From NCBI GenBank assembly GCA_020725115.1, contig DYFR01000010.1, forward strand, positions 29,601-93,600: a stretch of 64,000 nucleotides of DNA, read 5' to 3'. Source of the DNA: Thiohalomonas denitrificans. GTDB taxonomy: Bacteria > Pseudomonadota > Gammaproteobacteria > Thiohalomonadales > Thiohalomonadaceae. The notes beneath the pieces were generated by a model. It was not told the origin of the DNA. It saw only the letters and a list, made by a program, of their open reading frames with translations, and did no database searches. Positions 1-9,176 of the stretch are shown one piece after another (the stretch's first letter is position 1; each line of letters opens with the position of its first letter). Both the position numbers and the translations under genes were made by a program.

Positions 1-123
1 GCAGTAGTCATAGACCGTCATGCCGCACACATACATGCGCACCCGCTGCGGATCGATGGGCCGGAACGGCTCCTTGCGCTTGGTAAGGTTATTGTGGACT
101 TGCAGGTTGTGCTGGTAGCTCAT
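1..123 (-). CDS. cysS: Cysteinyl-tRNA synthetase, N-terminal fragment (runs off window)
   Basis: Only the first 41 codons lie in the window, starting at the ATG at 123 and running off the left edge. The translation has the class I synthetase opening typical of CysS: an [13 protein letters not shown] stretch followed by [12 protein letters not shown], whose cysteine is the family's first zinc ligand. The enzyme charges tRNA-Cys in the cytoplasm. It is divergent from ppiA, and the cysS/ppi/lpxH neighbourhood is common in gammaproteobacteria, which supports the call. The rest of the protein cannot be judged. Confidence 0.9.
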   Translation of the reverse strand, partial: MSYQHNLQVHNNLTKRKEPFRPIDPQRVRMYVCGMTVYDYC

Positions 124-190
124 GGTTTGATTATCCACCGCGGCCGGTCGGGACTGGGAGTGGCGTGCATGATATCAGCCCGGCGGGGCA

Positions 191-218
191 GGCAGAAGGC
201 GGCCGGCCGCCTTCTGCC
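191..218. repeat. Perfect 28-bp palindrome between cysS and ppiA
   Basis: The half-site GGCAGAAGGCGGCC is followed at once by its exact reverse complement. It lies 67 bp before the cysS start and 56 bp before the ppiA start. As RNA it would form a GC-rich hairpin, but no U-tract follows on either strand, so it is not a standard terminator. It could be an operator, a cruciform or an attenuator; the sequence does not decide. Confidence 0.7.
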
Positions 219-274
219 CGCTGGCCGGGACTGTTATCATTGCGCCTCATTCAGGATTCAGGGAGCCTCAGCCT

Positions 275-862
275 ATGTATCGCCTCACCATTCTCCTGCT
301 TGCCCTGCTGCTCGGCCTGAGCGCCACGGCCTGGGCCGATACCGACAATCCGCGTGTACGCCTGGTCACCAGCAAGGGCGACATCGTGCTGCAGCTGGAT
401 CGCACCAGGGCGCCCAAGACGGCGGAAAACTTCCTGCGCTACGTGCAGGACGGCCATTACAATGGCACCATTTTCCATCGCGTCATCGATAACTTCATGA
501 TCCAGGGTGGTGGCTTTGATGCCGACTTCGCACAGAAGCCTACCCGTGCCCCGATCATGAACGAGGCCGACAACGGCCTGCGCAACACCATCGGCACCAT
601 CGCCATGGCCCGCACCGGCGACCCGCACTCGGCGACGGCCCAGTTCTTCATCAATGTCGCCAACAACGACTTCCTCGACTTCCGCGAGAAGACCCCGCGT
701 GCCTGGGGCTATACCGTGTTTGGCCGCGTGGTAGCGGGCATGGACGTGGTCAAGGCAATCAAGGAAACCCGTACCGGTGCCGGCGGCATGTTCCCCAAAG
801 ACGTGCCGCAGGAGACCATCACCATTCAACAGGCGATCATCGTCCCCGACGCCGCCCAATAA
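275..862 (+). CDS. ppiA: Periplasmic cyclophilin-type peptidyl-prolyl isomerase
   Basis: 195 aa. Residues 1-21 form a signal peptide (hydrophobic leucine run ending in TAWA), followed by one cyclophilin domain over about residues 26-190. Visible cyclophilin motifs are FHRVI (catalytic Arg), [24 protein letters not shown] and a C-terminal GYTVFGRVV. The family speeds proline cis-trans isomerisation; the signal peptide places this copy in the periplasm. GGGAGCC lies just before the ATG. It is followed after 13 nt by a closely similar cytoplasmic copy, so the pair looks like a tandem duplication with compartment divergence. Confidence 0.93.
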   Translation: MYRLTILLLALLLGLSATAWADTDNPRVRLVTSKGDIVLQLDRTRAPKTAENFLRYVQDGHYNGTIFHRVIDNFMIQGGGFDADFAQKPTRAPIMNEADNGLRNTIGTIAMARTGDPHSATAQFFINVANNDFLDFREKTPRAWGYTVFGRVVAGMDVVKAIKETRTGAGGMFPKDVPQETITIQQAIIVPDAAQ

Positions 863-875
863 ATCAGGAGTCAGC

Positions 876-1370
876 ATGTTCAAGTTACACACCAGCCACG
901 GCATCATCACCCTCGAACTCGATGCCGCCAAGGCGCCCAACACCGTAGCCAACTTCGAGCGCTATGCGCGCGAAGGCTTTTACGACAGCACCATTTTCCA
1001 TCGCGTCATCGACGGCTTCATGATCCAGGGCGGCGGCCTCACCGCCAACATGGTCAACAAGCCGACCCACGAACCGATCAAGAATGAGGCCGACAACGGC
1101 CTGAAGAATGATCGCGGCACCATCGCCATGGCACGTACCGGCGATCCGCACTCGGCCACCGCCCAGTTCTTCATCAATGTCGCCGATAACGGCTTCCTCA
1201 ACCACCGCGCCCCGACCCAGGACGGCTGGGGCTACTGCGTGTTCGGCAAGGTGGTGGAAGGCATGGACGTGGTGGATCGCATCAAGGGCGTGGCAACCAG
1301 CAATGCCGGTTTCCATCAGGACGTGCCGGCCGAGCCGGTGGTGATCGAGAAGGTCGAGATCGTCGAGTAG
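876..1370 (+). CDS. ppiB: Cytoplasmic cyclophilin-type peptidyl-prolyl isomerase B
   Basis: 164 aa starting MFKLHTSHG, preceded by AGGAG at 866-870; the frame is open further upstream, but that part overlaps ppiA and has no ribosome site. It is a single cyclophilin domain without signal peptide, with [31 protein letters not shown] and [11 protein letters not shown]. The family assists folding in the cytosol. It sits between ppiA and lpxH (4 nt gap to lpxH), the order seen near cysS in many gammaproteobacteria. Nucleotide stretches around the FHRVID motif are almost identical to ppiA. Confidence 0.95.
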   Translation: MFKLHTSHGIITLELDAAKAPNTVANFERYAREGFYDSTIFHRVIDGFMIQGGGLTANMVNKPTHEPIKNEADNGLKNDRGTIAMARTGDPHSATAQFFINVADNGFLNHRAPTQDGWGYCVFGKVVEGMDVVDRIKGVATSNAGFHQDVPAEPVVIEKVEIVE

Positions 1371-1374
1371 CCTG

Positions 1375-2115
1375 ATGGCAACACTGTTCGTCTCCGACGT
1401 ACACCTGCAGGGTGAGCAGACGCCGGCCAACGGCCTGTTGCGCCGGTTTCTGCAACATCGGGCCACAGCGGCGGAGGCGCTGTACATCCTCGGCGATCTG
1501 TTCGAGGCCTGGCTGGGAGACGATCTGATCCTGCCGGAACAGCAGGGCATCATCGATGCCCTGCGCTCCCTCACCGACAGTGGCGTGCCCGTCTACCTGA
1601 TGCACGGCAACCGCGACTTTCTGCTCGGCGCTGACTTCGCCCGCCGTACCGGCTGCACCCTGCTGCCGGATCCCTGTGTGATCGATCTGTACGGCAGCCC
1701 TGCCCTGCTGATGCACGGCGACCTGCTGTGCAGCGATGACCTGCCCTACCAGCAGATGCGGCGCCAGCTGCGCGATCCGCAGTGGATAGCCGCTTTCCTG
1801 GCGAAGCCCGCCGCGGAGCGTGTCGCCTTCGCCCGCCAGTTGCGTGATACCAGCAAGGAAGAGATCGGCCGCAAGGCCGACTACGTGATGGACGTGAATG
1901 GGGAAACGGTGGCGGCCTATCTGCAGCAATACCGGGTAAGCCGTCTGATCCACGGTCACACCCACCGTCCGGCCGTGCATGAATTGCCCGACGGCAGGCA
2001 GCGCCTGGTACTGGGGGCATGGCATGACAGCGGCAGCGTATTGTGCTGTGACGGGGACGGCTGCCGGCTGGAAGAATACCGGCACGGGGGATCAGGGGCA
2101 GGAGACAGGGGCTAA
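1375..2115 (+). CDS. lpxH: UDP-2,3-diacylglucosamine diphosphatase
   Basis: 246 aa calcineurin-like metallophosphoesterase that splits UDP-2,3-diacylglucosamine to lipid X in lipid A synthesis, acting at the inner face of the cytoplasmic membrane. All metal-ligand positions known for E. coli LpxH are present at the same numbers: D8 and H10 (VSDVHL), D41 (LGDLFEAW), N79 (HGNRD), H114 (MHGD), H195 and H197 (HGHTH). The last dozen residues (RHGGSGAGDRG) are low-complexity and encoded by a GGGGATCAGGGGCAGGAG-type sequence that looks like intergenic repeat read through to a new stop. The catalytic part is intact. Confidence 0.96.
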   Translation: MATLFVSDVHLQGEQTPANGLLRRFLQHRATAAEALYILGDLFEAWLGDDLILPEQQGIIDALRSLTDSGVPVYLMHGNRDFLLGADFARRTGCTLLPDPCVIDLYGSPALLMHGDLLCSDDLPYQQMRRQLRDPQWIAAFLAKPAAERVAFARQLRDTSKEEIGRKADYVMDVNGETVAAYLQQYRVSRLIHGHTHRPAVHELPDGRQRLVLGAWHDSGSVLCCDGDGCRLEEYRHGGSGAGDRG

Positions 2116-2117
2116 GA
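2086..2117. repeat. G-rich repeat-like sequence forming the lpxH 3' end
   Basis: A run of related G-rich words (GGGGATCAGGGGCAGGAG, ACAGGGG) overlaps the last codons and stop of lpxH. Shortly downstream (2151-2180) lies a CTTGTACCCAGCACCTCG stretch of similar simple-word make-up. This resembles the tandem-word intergenic elements elsewhere in the window, but there is no second copy here to compare with. Confidence 0.4.
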
Positions 2118-2183
2118 TTTCCGTGCGCCCCGCGCGCACGCCTGCCCCGCATCTTGTACCCAGCACCTCGTACCTGGCGCTGT

Positions 2184-2888
2184 TCAGTGCCCCGGCGCGT
2201 AGTTCTGATAACCCTTGGGCAGGCTGTACAGCGCTGCATCCAGCGGATAGTCGGTGCTGAAGTCCAGCAGCAGCTGCCCCTTGCCCAGCATGTCCCGCTC
2301 CTGGATCGGCAACCCGAACTGCAACTGCCAGGTTGGCGCATAGATGTTGAGCGCAAGGTCGCAGGGATCCTGCATGTCTGCCGGCACCTCGGTCAGGATG
2401 CGCGCCCCCTCGCCCGCCAGCACGGTGCGGAAGGCCGCCAGTGCCGCCACCACATCGCTCAGCAAACCCTCGACAGCCACCATCTCGTAACACTGTTCAC
2501 CATTGACACTGAGCCGGTGCTGCTGCGGCACCCTGCCGGCGACGGCAGGCAATGCCTCCTCCGTTGGCATCCGCGTGTGCGTTCTGTCCAGCGGGATGGG
2601 TGACTCCACAGCCACCGGCTGCGCATGGATCTCCAGCACCGTGCGATCGCTGTGTGTGACGCTGTAGATGATGTTGCGCTTGCGATCGAACAGCACGAAA
2701 TTGCTGTCGGCGTCACCGTCGTCCATGCGCAGAAAACGCGGGCTGACGATGAGCCGCGAGCTGTAAGGCTCCCCCCCCGGTTCGGTCACCTGATACAGCA
2801 CCATGGTTGCACCCTGCCCGGCGGCAACCGCCAGACCACCCGCCAGCAGCAGCACACCTGCCAGCCACACCTGTCGCCACACCATCAT
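2184..2888 (-). CDS. Secreted protein of unknown function
   Basis: About 234 aa. The N-terminus is a signal peptide (hydrophobic LAGVLLLAGGLAVAA, cleavage near AAAGQG), so export is likely. The rest is soluble, with a single clear cysteine pair (EQCYEM, DPCDLA) that could form a periplasmic disulfide, and a FLRMDDGDADSNFVLFDRKRNIIYSV stretch with the beta-rich look of a lipoprotein-carrier-like or DUF4412-like fold; that resemblance is only an impression. A GTG at 2897 overlaps the TGA of the upstream DUF455 gene, but the ATG at 2888 with GAGG just before it is preferred. It is probably cotranscribed with the DUF455 gene. Confidence 0.75.
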   Translation of the reverse strand: MMVWRQVWLAGVLLLAGGLAVAAGQGATMVLYQVTEPGGEPYSSRLIVSPRFLRMDDGDADSNFVLFDRKRNIIYSVTHSDRTVLEIHAQPVAVESPIPLDRTHTRMPTEEALPAVAGRVPQQHRLSVNGEQCYEMVAVEGLLSDVVAALAAFRTVLAGEGARILTEVPADMQDPCDLALNIYAPTWQLQFGLPIQERDMLGKGQLLLDFSTDYPLDAALYSLPKGYQNYAPGH

Positions 2889-2893
2889 CGTCC

Positions 2894-3697
2894 TCACCCC
2901 ACGCCCTGCAGATAGGCCAGTTCCGCCTCGGAAAATCCGGCGCGGCGCCGTGCCTCCAGATGAAACGGCCCCTTCAGCGGCCCCTTCATGTATTCATCGA
3001 TGAGACGCCGGTAGCTCGCCTCCACCTCCAGATTCCGCTCTGCGCACAGATGGCGGAACCAGCGATCGCCGATGGCGACATGACCAATCTCATCACGCAG
3101 GATGATGTCGAGCAGGGCACAGCCCTCATCATCCCCGACTGCGCGCAGCTTGCCCTGAATGCCCGGATTGACGTCCAGCCCGCGCGCCTCCAGGCAGCGC
3201 GGCACCAGCGCCATGCGTACCAGCGGATCGTGCGCGGTCTTCAGCGCCATCTCCCACAGGCCATTGTGGCCGGGCCAGTCAGCATAATCGGCATCAAGGG
3301 TGTTGAGATGGGCGCGCAGCAGCTCGAAATGGCTGGCCTCCTCCTCCGCCACGCGGATCCAGTCGGCGTAATACGCCGCCGGCATGGCGCGGAAACGGTA
3401 CACCGCATCCCAGGCCAGATTGATGGCATTGAACTCGATATGGGCCAGGGCATGGAACAGGATGGCGCGCCCCTCGCGGCTGTCGGGGCGGCGCTGCGGC
3501 AGATCGCGCGGCATGACGAGGCGCAGGCGGGCAGGCAGCCCCGGCGTTTCAATGATCTGTGCCGTCGTCGTTGCCGCCAGGCTGAGCTGACCGTCACGCC
3601 AGGCCTGCGCCGTGGCGCGGGTCAGGGCCACCTTGTCGGCCGCCTCGCAGGCTTGCAGACAGGTGAGGGCGGCATCAAACAGATTGGTTTCGGCCAT
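2894..3697 (-). CDS. DUF455 family ferritin-like protein
   Basis: 267 aa. The central region carries ferritin-like di-iron ligands: HALAHIEFNAI, VAEEEASHFELLRAHL and a late ILRDEIGHVAIGDRWF helix, in the order expected of the DUF455 family (related to the MiaE-like ferritin superfamily). Its biochemical role is not established; an oxidative or hydroxylase function is plausible from the metal site only. Start ATG at 3697; its stop overlaps the beginning of the downstream secreted-protein gene. The region before the start holds a long inverted repeat. Confidence 0.88.
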   Translation of the reverse strand: MAETNLFDAALTCLQACEAADKVALTRATAQAWRDGQLSLAATTTAQIIETPGLPARLRLVMPRDLPQRRPDSREGRAILFHALAHIEFNAINLAWDAVYRFRAMPAAYYADWIRVAEEEASHFELLRAHLNTLDADYADWPGHNGLWEMALKTAHDPLVRMALVPRCLEARGLDVNPGIQGKLRAVGDDEGCALLDIILRDEIGHVAIGDRWFRHLCAERNLEVEASYRRLIDEYMKGPLKGPFHLEARRRAGFSEAELAYLQGVG

Positions 3698-3743
3698 GGC
3701 GCGCCATTCTAGCCTGAAGGATTCATCCTAAAAACATCGGTCA

Positions 3744-3857
3744 GTCCGCAAATGAACGCGAATGGACGCAAATTTAAAGACCTTCACTCTCGCCAAGACG
3801 CCAATTGACGTGTTCAGGCTCATATTGATTCGCGCTCATTCGCGTTCTTTCGCGGAC
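3744..3857. repeat. Long imperfect inverted repeat, AACGCGAATG word family
   Basis: Left arm begins GTCCGCAAATGAACGCGAAT; the right arm ends with its near reverse complement, TTCGCGTTCTTTCGCGGAC, at 3857. Arms consist of short repeated words (GAACGCGAAT, GGACGCAAAT). The loop contains CTCTCGCCAAGACGCC (3788-3803), which is the arm word of another repeat at 12911-13032, so this element looks composite. It lies between gckA and the DUF455 gene, 46 nt before the DUF455 start. Confidence 0.8.
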
Positions 3858-5084
3858 TCATGCTCGCTTGAGCGCCAGCACCAAGTCCATCACATTGCTG
3901 CCGGTGGGGCCGGTCTGGATCAGGTCGCCACTGGCCTCGAGAAAGTTGCCGGCATCGGCACGCGCCAGGCATTCCCGCGCATTGAAACACTCCAGTTCGC
4001 CGCGCGAGATGGTTTCCCCGTCCACCAGGGCGCCGGCATCCTCGCCGGGGCCATCGCTGCCGTCGGTGCCGGCGGCCAGCAATACCACAGGGGAATCCGC
4101 CAGCACCTGCGCCGCAGCCAGGGCCAGGGTCTGGCAGCGCCCGCCGCGGCCCGGCCGTGGCGGCAGGCGCACCGTGGTTTCACCGCCCCACACATGCAGG
4201 CCAGACGGCCCGGTCAGCACATGCTGCGCCAGGGCTTGGCCGGCAGCAGCGGCATCGCCCTGGATAAGCTCGTCATGGCGATATACCGTCAACCCGCGCA
4301 TCTGACCGGCGGCGACCGCCGCCGCGCGGGCATCACGGTTGCTGCACAGGATTTCGGTATGTATGGCAGAGAACTCCGTGGCCACCGGCAGCGGCGGCGC
4401 TGCGGCCAGCTGGGCAGCCAGCCAGGGCGGCAATTGCGCCGGCGCTTCGGCATCAGGCACGGCATCCCGCGCCGGCACCAGCAATCCCGAACCGATGGTT
4501 GCCGGATCATCGCCCGGCACATCGGAGATGAGCAAATTGAGCACCGGGCGACCGGCGACATGCCGGGCCAGCCGCCCGCCCTTGATGCAGGACAGGCCAC
4601 GGCGCACCCGATTGATGCGCCCGATATCCCAGCCGCTGGCCAGCAGCCAGTCGTTGGCCGCCTGCAACTGCGCTGCGTTCAGCGTGGCCGGCAACACCTC
4701 CACCAGCGCCGAGGCGCCGCCCGAGATGAGAAACAGCAGGGGCGTGTCGGCGGGTGTCGCAGCAATGAAATCAAGCAGGGCCTGGCCGGCGGCGAGACTG
4801 GCGGCACCGGGCAGGGGGTGATCCGCCTCCAGCACGCGAATGCGGTGCTCCGCTGCGTCGGCATAGCCGTGCCTGGTGATCACCAGCCCGGCCGCGATGC
4901 CTTCCCCCAGCGCCTCGATGGCCCCCTGCATCATGGCGGAGGCCGCCTTGCCGATGGCCACGACATGGATCGGCCGGGTTGCGACATGACGCGACAGACG
5001 CTCGCGCACCACAACGCGGCCATCCACCGCCCGCAGCGCGGCGGCGTAGATATCGAGCAGCAGACGGCGGTTATCAGTATTCAT
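3858..5084 (-). CDS. gckA: Glycerate 2-kinase (MOFRL family)
   Basis: 408 aa, the usual length for bacterial class II glycerate kinases (GckA/TtuD). The N-terminal DUF4147 domain shows VVAIGKAASAM, the LISGGASALVE glycine-rich loop, and KGGRLA; the C-terminal MOFRL domain shows WGGETTVRL, GRGGRCQTLALAAA and AAGTDGSDGPGEDAGALVD. The family phosphorylates glycerate to 2-phosphoglycerate in glyoxylate, serine or tartrate breakdown. No neighbour belongs to those pathways. Start is ATG 5084. The stop directly abuts the inverted repeat at 3744-3857. Choice between the symbols gckA and ttuD is arbitrary. Confidence 0.92.
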   Translation of the reverse strand: MNTDNRRLLLDIYAAALRAVDGRVVVRERLSRHVATRPIHVVAIGKAASAMMQGAIEALGEGIAAGLVITRHGYADAAEHRIRVLEADHPLPGAASLAAGQALLDFIAATPADTPLLFLISGGASALVEVLPATLNAAQLQAANDWLLASGWDIGRINRVRRGLSCIKGGRLARHVAGRPVLNLLISDVPGDDPATIGSGLLVPARDAVPDAEAPAQLPPWLAAQLAAAPPLPVATEFSAIHTEILCSNRDARAAAVAAGQMRGLTVYRHDELIQGDAAAAGQALAQHVLTGPSGLHVWGGETTVRLPPRPGRGGRCQTLALAAAQVLADSPVVLLAAGTDGSDGPGEDAGALVDGETISRGELECFNARECLARADAGNFLEASGDLIQTGPTGSNVMDLVLALKRA

Positions 5085-5146
5085 TGCGACAACGGTTTTC
5101 CGCCGGTACCACGCCGGGTGCCGGTAGCAGGCATCAGAGGAAAATC

Positions 5147-5440
5147 TCAGGCGGTGCGGTAAGGTGAGCGGCGGCGCAAGCCACCGCCCGGACGCGGCGC
5201 GCGTTCCTTGGCCTCGTTCACGCGCAGGTCACGGCCGCCGAAGTCCTTGCCGTCCAGATCACGAATGGCCTCGTCGGCCCCGGCCCCCATTTCCACAAAG
5301 GCAAAGCCGCGGAAGCGGCCGGTATCGCGATCGTTGACGAACTTCACCGAGGTCACCTCGCCGAAGGCCGCAAACAGGTCGCGCACCTGCTCCTCGGTGG
5401 CACTGAACGGCAGGTTACCCACGTAGATGGTCTTGCCCAT
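5147..5440 (-). CDS. Small RRM-type RNA-binding protein
   Basis: 97 aa. A single RNA recognition motif fills residues 3-75: RNP2 is IYVGNL and RNP1 is RGFAFVEM. The tail (ERAPRPGGGLRRRSPYRTA) is short, basic and glycine/arginine-rich. Proteins of this type in proteobacteria and cyanobacteria bind RNA; some are cold-induced, but nothing here shows that. Start ATG at 5440 follows a strong GGAGGAGAGGAG ribosome site. Gap to gckA is 62 nt on the same strand. Between it and metZ lies an 8-bp TGCCGGAA/TTCCGGCA inverted repeat (5547-5554/5595-5602) with a long loop, a weak terminator candidate. Confidence 0.93.
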   Translation of the reverse strand: MGKTIYVGNLPFSATEEQVRDLFAAFGEVTSVKFVNDRDTGRFRGFAFVEMGAGADEAIRDLDGKDFGGRDLRVNEAKERAPRPGGGLRRRSPYRTA

Positions 5441-5613
5441 GCTCCTCTCCTCCCGCCTCGCCAGGCACGGTATTGTCGTTATGGCCGTACCACTCCGGGC
5501 ACGGTTGCAACGAGCTTACGCCAGATACCGGCAGAGGTTCAACGCGTGCCGGAAGCGGCCTGGAATACCAGGGCATATGTCATGTACTGCGGCATTCCGG
5601 CAGGGAGCACGAC

Positions 5614-6804
5614 TCAGATCAGCGCCAGACCGCGCGCCAGATCCGCCTTGATGTCGTCCACCTCTTCCAGTCCCACGGAGATGCGGATCAGCCCTTCGCC
5701 TATCCCCGCCTCCGCCTTCTGCTCTGCCGACAGGCGACCATGGGTGGTGGTGGCCGGATGGGTGATGGTGCTCTTGGCATCGCCCAGGTTGGCGGTGATG
5801 GACAGCATGCGCGTGGCGTCGATCACGCCCCAGGCCTGCTCGCGCCCGCCCTTCACCTCGAAGGCGACGATGCCGCCGTAGCCCTTCTGCTGGGCGGTGG
5901 CCAGGGCATGTTGGGGATGCGAGGCAAGACCCGGGTAATAGACGCGGGCGACCTGAGGCTGCTGCTCCAGCCACTGGGCCAGCGCCAGGGCATTGGCACT
6001 GTGCGCCTGCATGCGCAGCTTGAGCGTCTCCAGCCCCTTGAGGAACACCCAGGCATTGAACGGGCTCATGGTGGGGCCGGCGGTACGCAGGAAGCCGAAT
6101 ACTTCCTTGCCCACCAGTTCCTCGCTCCCCACCACTGCGCCGCCCAGGCAACGACCCTGGCCGTCGATGTATTTGGTGGCGGAATGAATCACGATGTCGG
6201 CGCCGAGGGCGAGCGGCTGTTGCAGCGCCGGGGTACAGAAACAGTTGTCCACCGCCAGCAGGCAACCGTGGCGATGGGCGATCTCGGCCAGGGCGCGGAT
6301 GTCCGCAATCTCGGTCAGCGGATTGGACGGCGTTTCCACGAACAGCAGGCGCGTGTTCGGGCGGATCGCCGCCTCCCAGGCATCCAGATCGGTTTGCGGC
6401 ACGTAACTGGTCTGCACGCCGAAACGGCCCATGAAGCTGTCGAACAGCACCACCGTGGAGCCGAAGATGGCCCGCGAGGAGACGATGTGATCGCCGCTCT
6501 TCAGCAGCCCCATGCAGGTGGCAAGGATCGCCGCCATGCCGGAACTGGTGGCCACGCAGCGTTCACCGCCTTCCAGCGCCGCCAGGCGCTGCTCGAAGGT
6601 GCGCACGGTGGGATTGGTGAAGCGCGAATAGATGTTGCCCGGCTCCGTACCGCCGAAGCGCGCCGCCGCCTGCGCCGCGCTGTCGAAGCGGAAACTGGAG
6701 GTGGGGAAGATGGCCTCGCTCTGCTCACCCTCACCCGTACGCATCTGGCCGGCACGCACCGCCAGCGTGCCGAAGCCCCACTCGTCGAAATCCTGTTGAT
6801 CCAT
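5614..6804 (-). CDS. metZ: O-succinylhomoserine sulfhydrylase
   Basis: 396 aa, starting MDQQDFDEWGF at 6804; the frame is open upstream but enters an intergenic palindrome. Cys/Met-metabolism PLP enzyme: the PLP lysine is in HSATKYIDGQGR, with SSGMAAI and the NPT..R region near the N-terminus. The MetZ family makes homocysteine directly from O-succinylhomoserine and sulfide. The location immediately after purF is the conserved position of metZ in Pseudomonas and relatives, which favours metZ over metB or metC. Confidence 0.94.
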   Translation of the reverse strand: MDQQDFDEWGFGTLAVRAGQMRTGEGEQSEAIFPTSSFRFDSAAQAAARFGGTEPGNIYSRFTNPTVRTFEQRLAALEGGERCVATSSGMAAILATCMGLLKSGDHIVSSRAIFGSTVVLFDSFMGRFGVQTSYVPQTDLDAWEAAIRPNTRLLFVETPSNPLTEIADIRALAEIAHRHGCLLAVDNCFCTPALQQPLALGADIVIHSATKYIDGQGRCLGGAVVGSEELVGKEVFGFLRTAGPTMSPFNAWVFLKGLETLKLRMQAHSANALALAQWLEQQPQVARVYYPGLASHPQHALATAQQKGYGGIVAFEVKGGREQAWGVIDATRMLSITANLGDAKSTITHPATTTHGRLSAEQKAEAGIGEGLIRISVGLEEVDDIKADLARGLALI

Positions 6805-6837
6805 TTCGTCACCTGCACTATCGAAAACATAAATCCC

Positions 6838-6906
6838 ACCGCCGAGGCGCAGAGTACGCAGAGACATATCATCAATCGAAACTCTGCGTACTCTGCGTCT
6901 CGGCGG
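6838..6906. repeat. Family A palindromic repeat (CGCAGAG words), copy 1
   Basis: Arms ACCGCCGAGGCGCAGAGTAC and its reverse complement GTACTCTGCGTCTCGGCGGT surround a short AT-rich loop. It lies 33 nt upstream of the metZ start and downstream of the purF terminator. Confidence 0.92.
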
Positions 6907-6927
6907 TAAAAAGCCTTTCGCAGGTAC

Positions 6928-6966
6928 AAAAAAACCCGCCGGCCTGGGGCCAAAGCGGGTTTTTCG
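6928..6966 (-). terminator. Rho-independent terminator of purF
   Basis: On the minus strand the hairpin arms AACCCGC and GCGGGTT enclose a second GGCC pairing and are followed by a run of T. The other strand is also followed by a T run, so it could work both ways. It lies about 90 nt after purF and separates the cvpA-purF unit from metZ. Confidence 0.88.
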
Positions 6967-7057
6967 CCCTCTCTTTAGCCGTATTTGTTAAGCGCCCGCA
7001 AGCTGAGTCAAATCGGCGCTGAGACTGGAGATTAGGTAATCACCGCCCGCCTGTCAA

Positions 7058-8572
<1,515 letters not shown>

Positions 8573-8611
8573 CGTAACTACCTCTGTTTCAATATGGACG
8601 CCGGGGCGTCT

Positions 8612-9100
8612 TTAGTAACGAATGTTCCTGGCAATTTCCGGCGGTAGCCAGGCGCGCGTCCACACCGCCATGTCCTGGAAATAGTGCAACAGCGCCGACT
8701 GTTTCCACCACGGATCGCGCGGCACATTGGTAAACCCGGCCAGCAGCACCAGCACCGTCACCAGCACGATGCCGCGCGCCAGGCCGAAGACGATACCGAT
8801 GACGCGATCGGTGCCGGACAGGCCGGTCTTCTTGATCAGCTGTACCGCCAGATAATTGATGAAGGCGGCCACCAGCAGGGTGAGGAAGAAAAGTATGGCA
8901 AAGGCAACGATGAGGCGCAGTGAGGGGGTTTCGATGTGCGAACGCAGCAGGCGTTCCAGATTATCGCTGAACATCAGCGCCACCCACACTGCCAGCACCC
9001 AGCCGGCCAGGGACAGCGCCTCGCGCGTGAAACCGCGCCACAGGCTGATGAGGACGGAAACCCCGAGGATGCCGAGAATGACGAAATCGACCCAGTTCAT
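8612..9100 (-). CDS. cvpA: CvpA family inner-membrane protein
   Basis: 162 aa from the ATG at 9100 (MNWVDFVILGILG). Four hydrophobic segments are visible: about residues 3-20, 27-45, 62-85 and 102-122. The protein is needed for colicin V production in E. coli and has been linked to envelope integrity; its activity is unknown. The open frame reaches 9271, but that upstream part is arginine-rich shadow sequence. Fixed neighbour of purF. Confidence 0.93.
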   Translation of the reverse strand: MNWVDFVILGILGVSVLISLWRGFTREALSLAGWVLAVWVALMFSDNLERLLRSHIETPSLRLIVAFAILFFLTLLVAAFINYLAVQLIKKTGLSGTDRVIGIVFGLARGIVLVTVLVLLAGFTNVPRDPWWKQSALLHYFQDMAVWTRAWLPPEIARNIRY

Positions 9101-9176
9101 TAGGTTGGGGCTGGAGGTATCTGCCGGAAAGGGCGCAATTCTAGCAGAGCGCCACCGGCAGCAAAAGAAAAGCCTG

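Noticed and set aside
3762..5162. 466-aa open frame on the plus strand
   Set aside because: It is the antisense shadow of gckA (3858-5084), full of Arg/Gln/His with no family motif, as expected opposite a high-GC gene.
5547..5602. TGCCGGAA/TTCCGGCA inverted repeat as terminator of metZ
   Set aside because: The loop is about 40 nt and no T-run follows, so it is too weak to call.
8573..9176. PurR operator before cvpA or purF
   Set aside because: No ACGCAAACGTTTGCGT-like site was found in the gaps.
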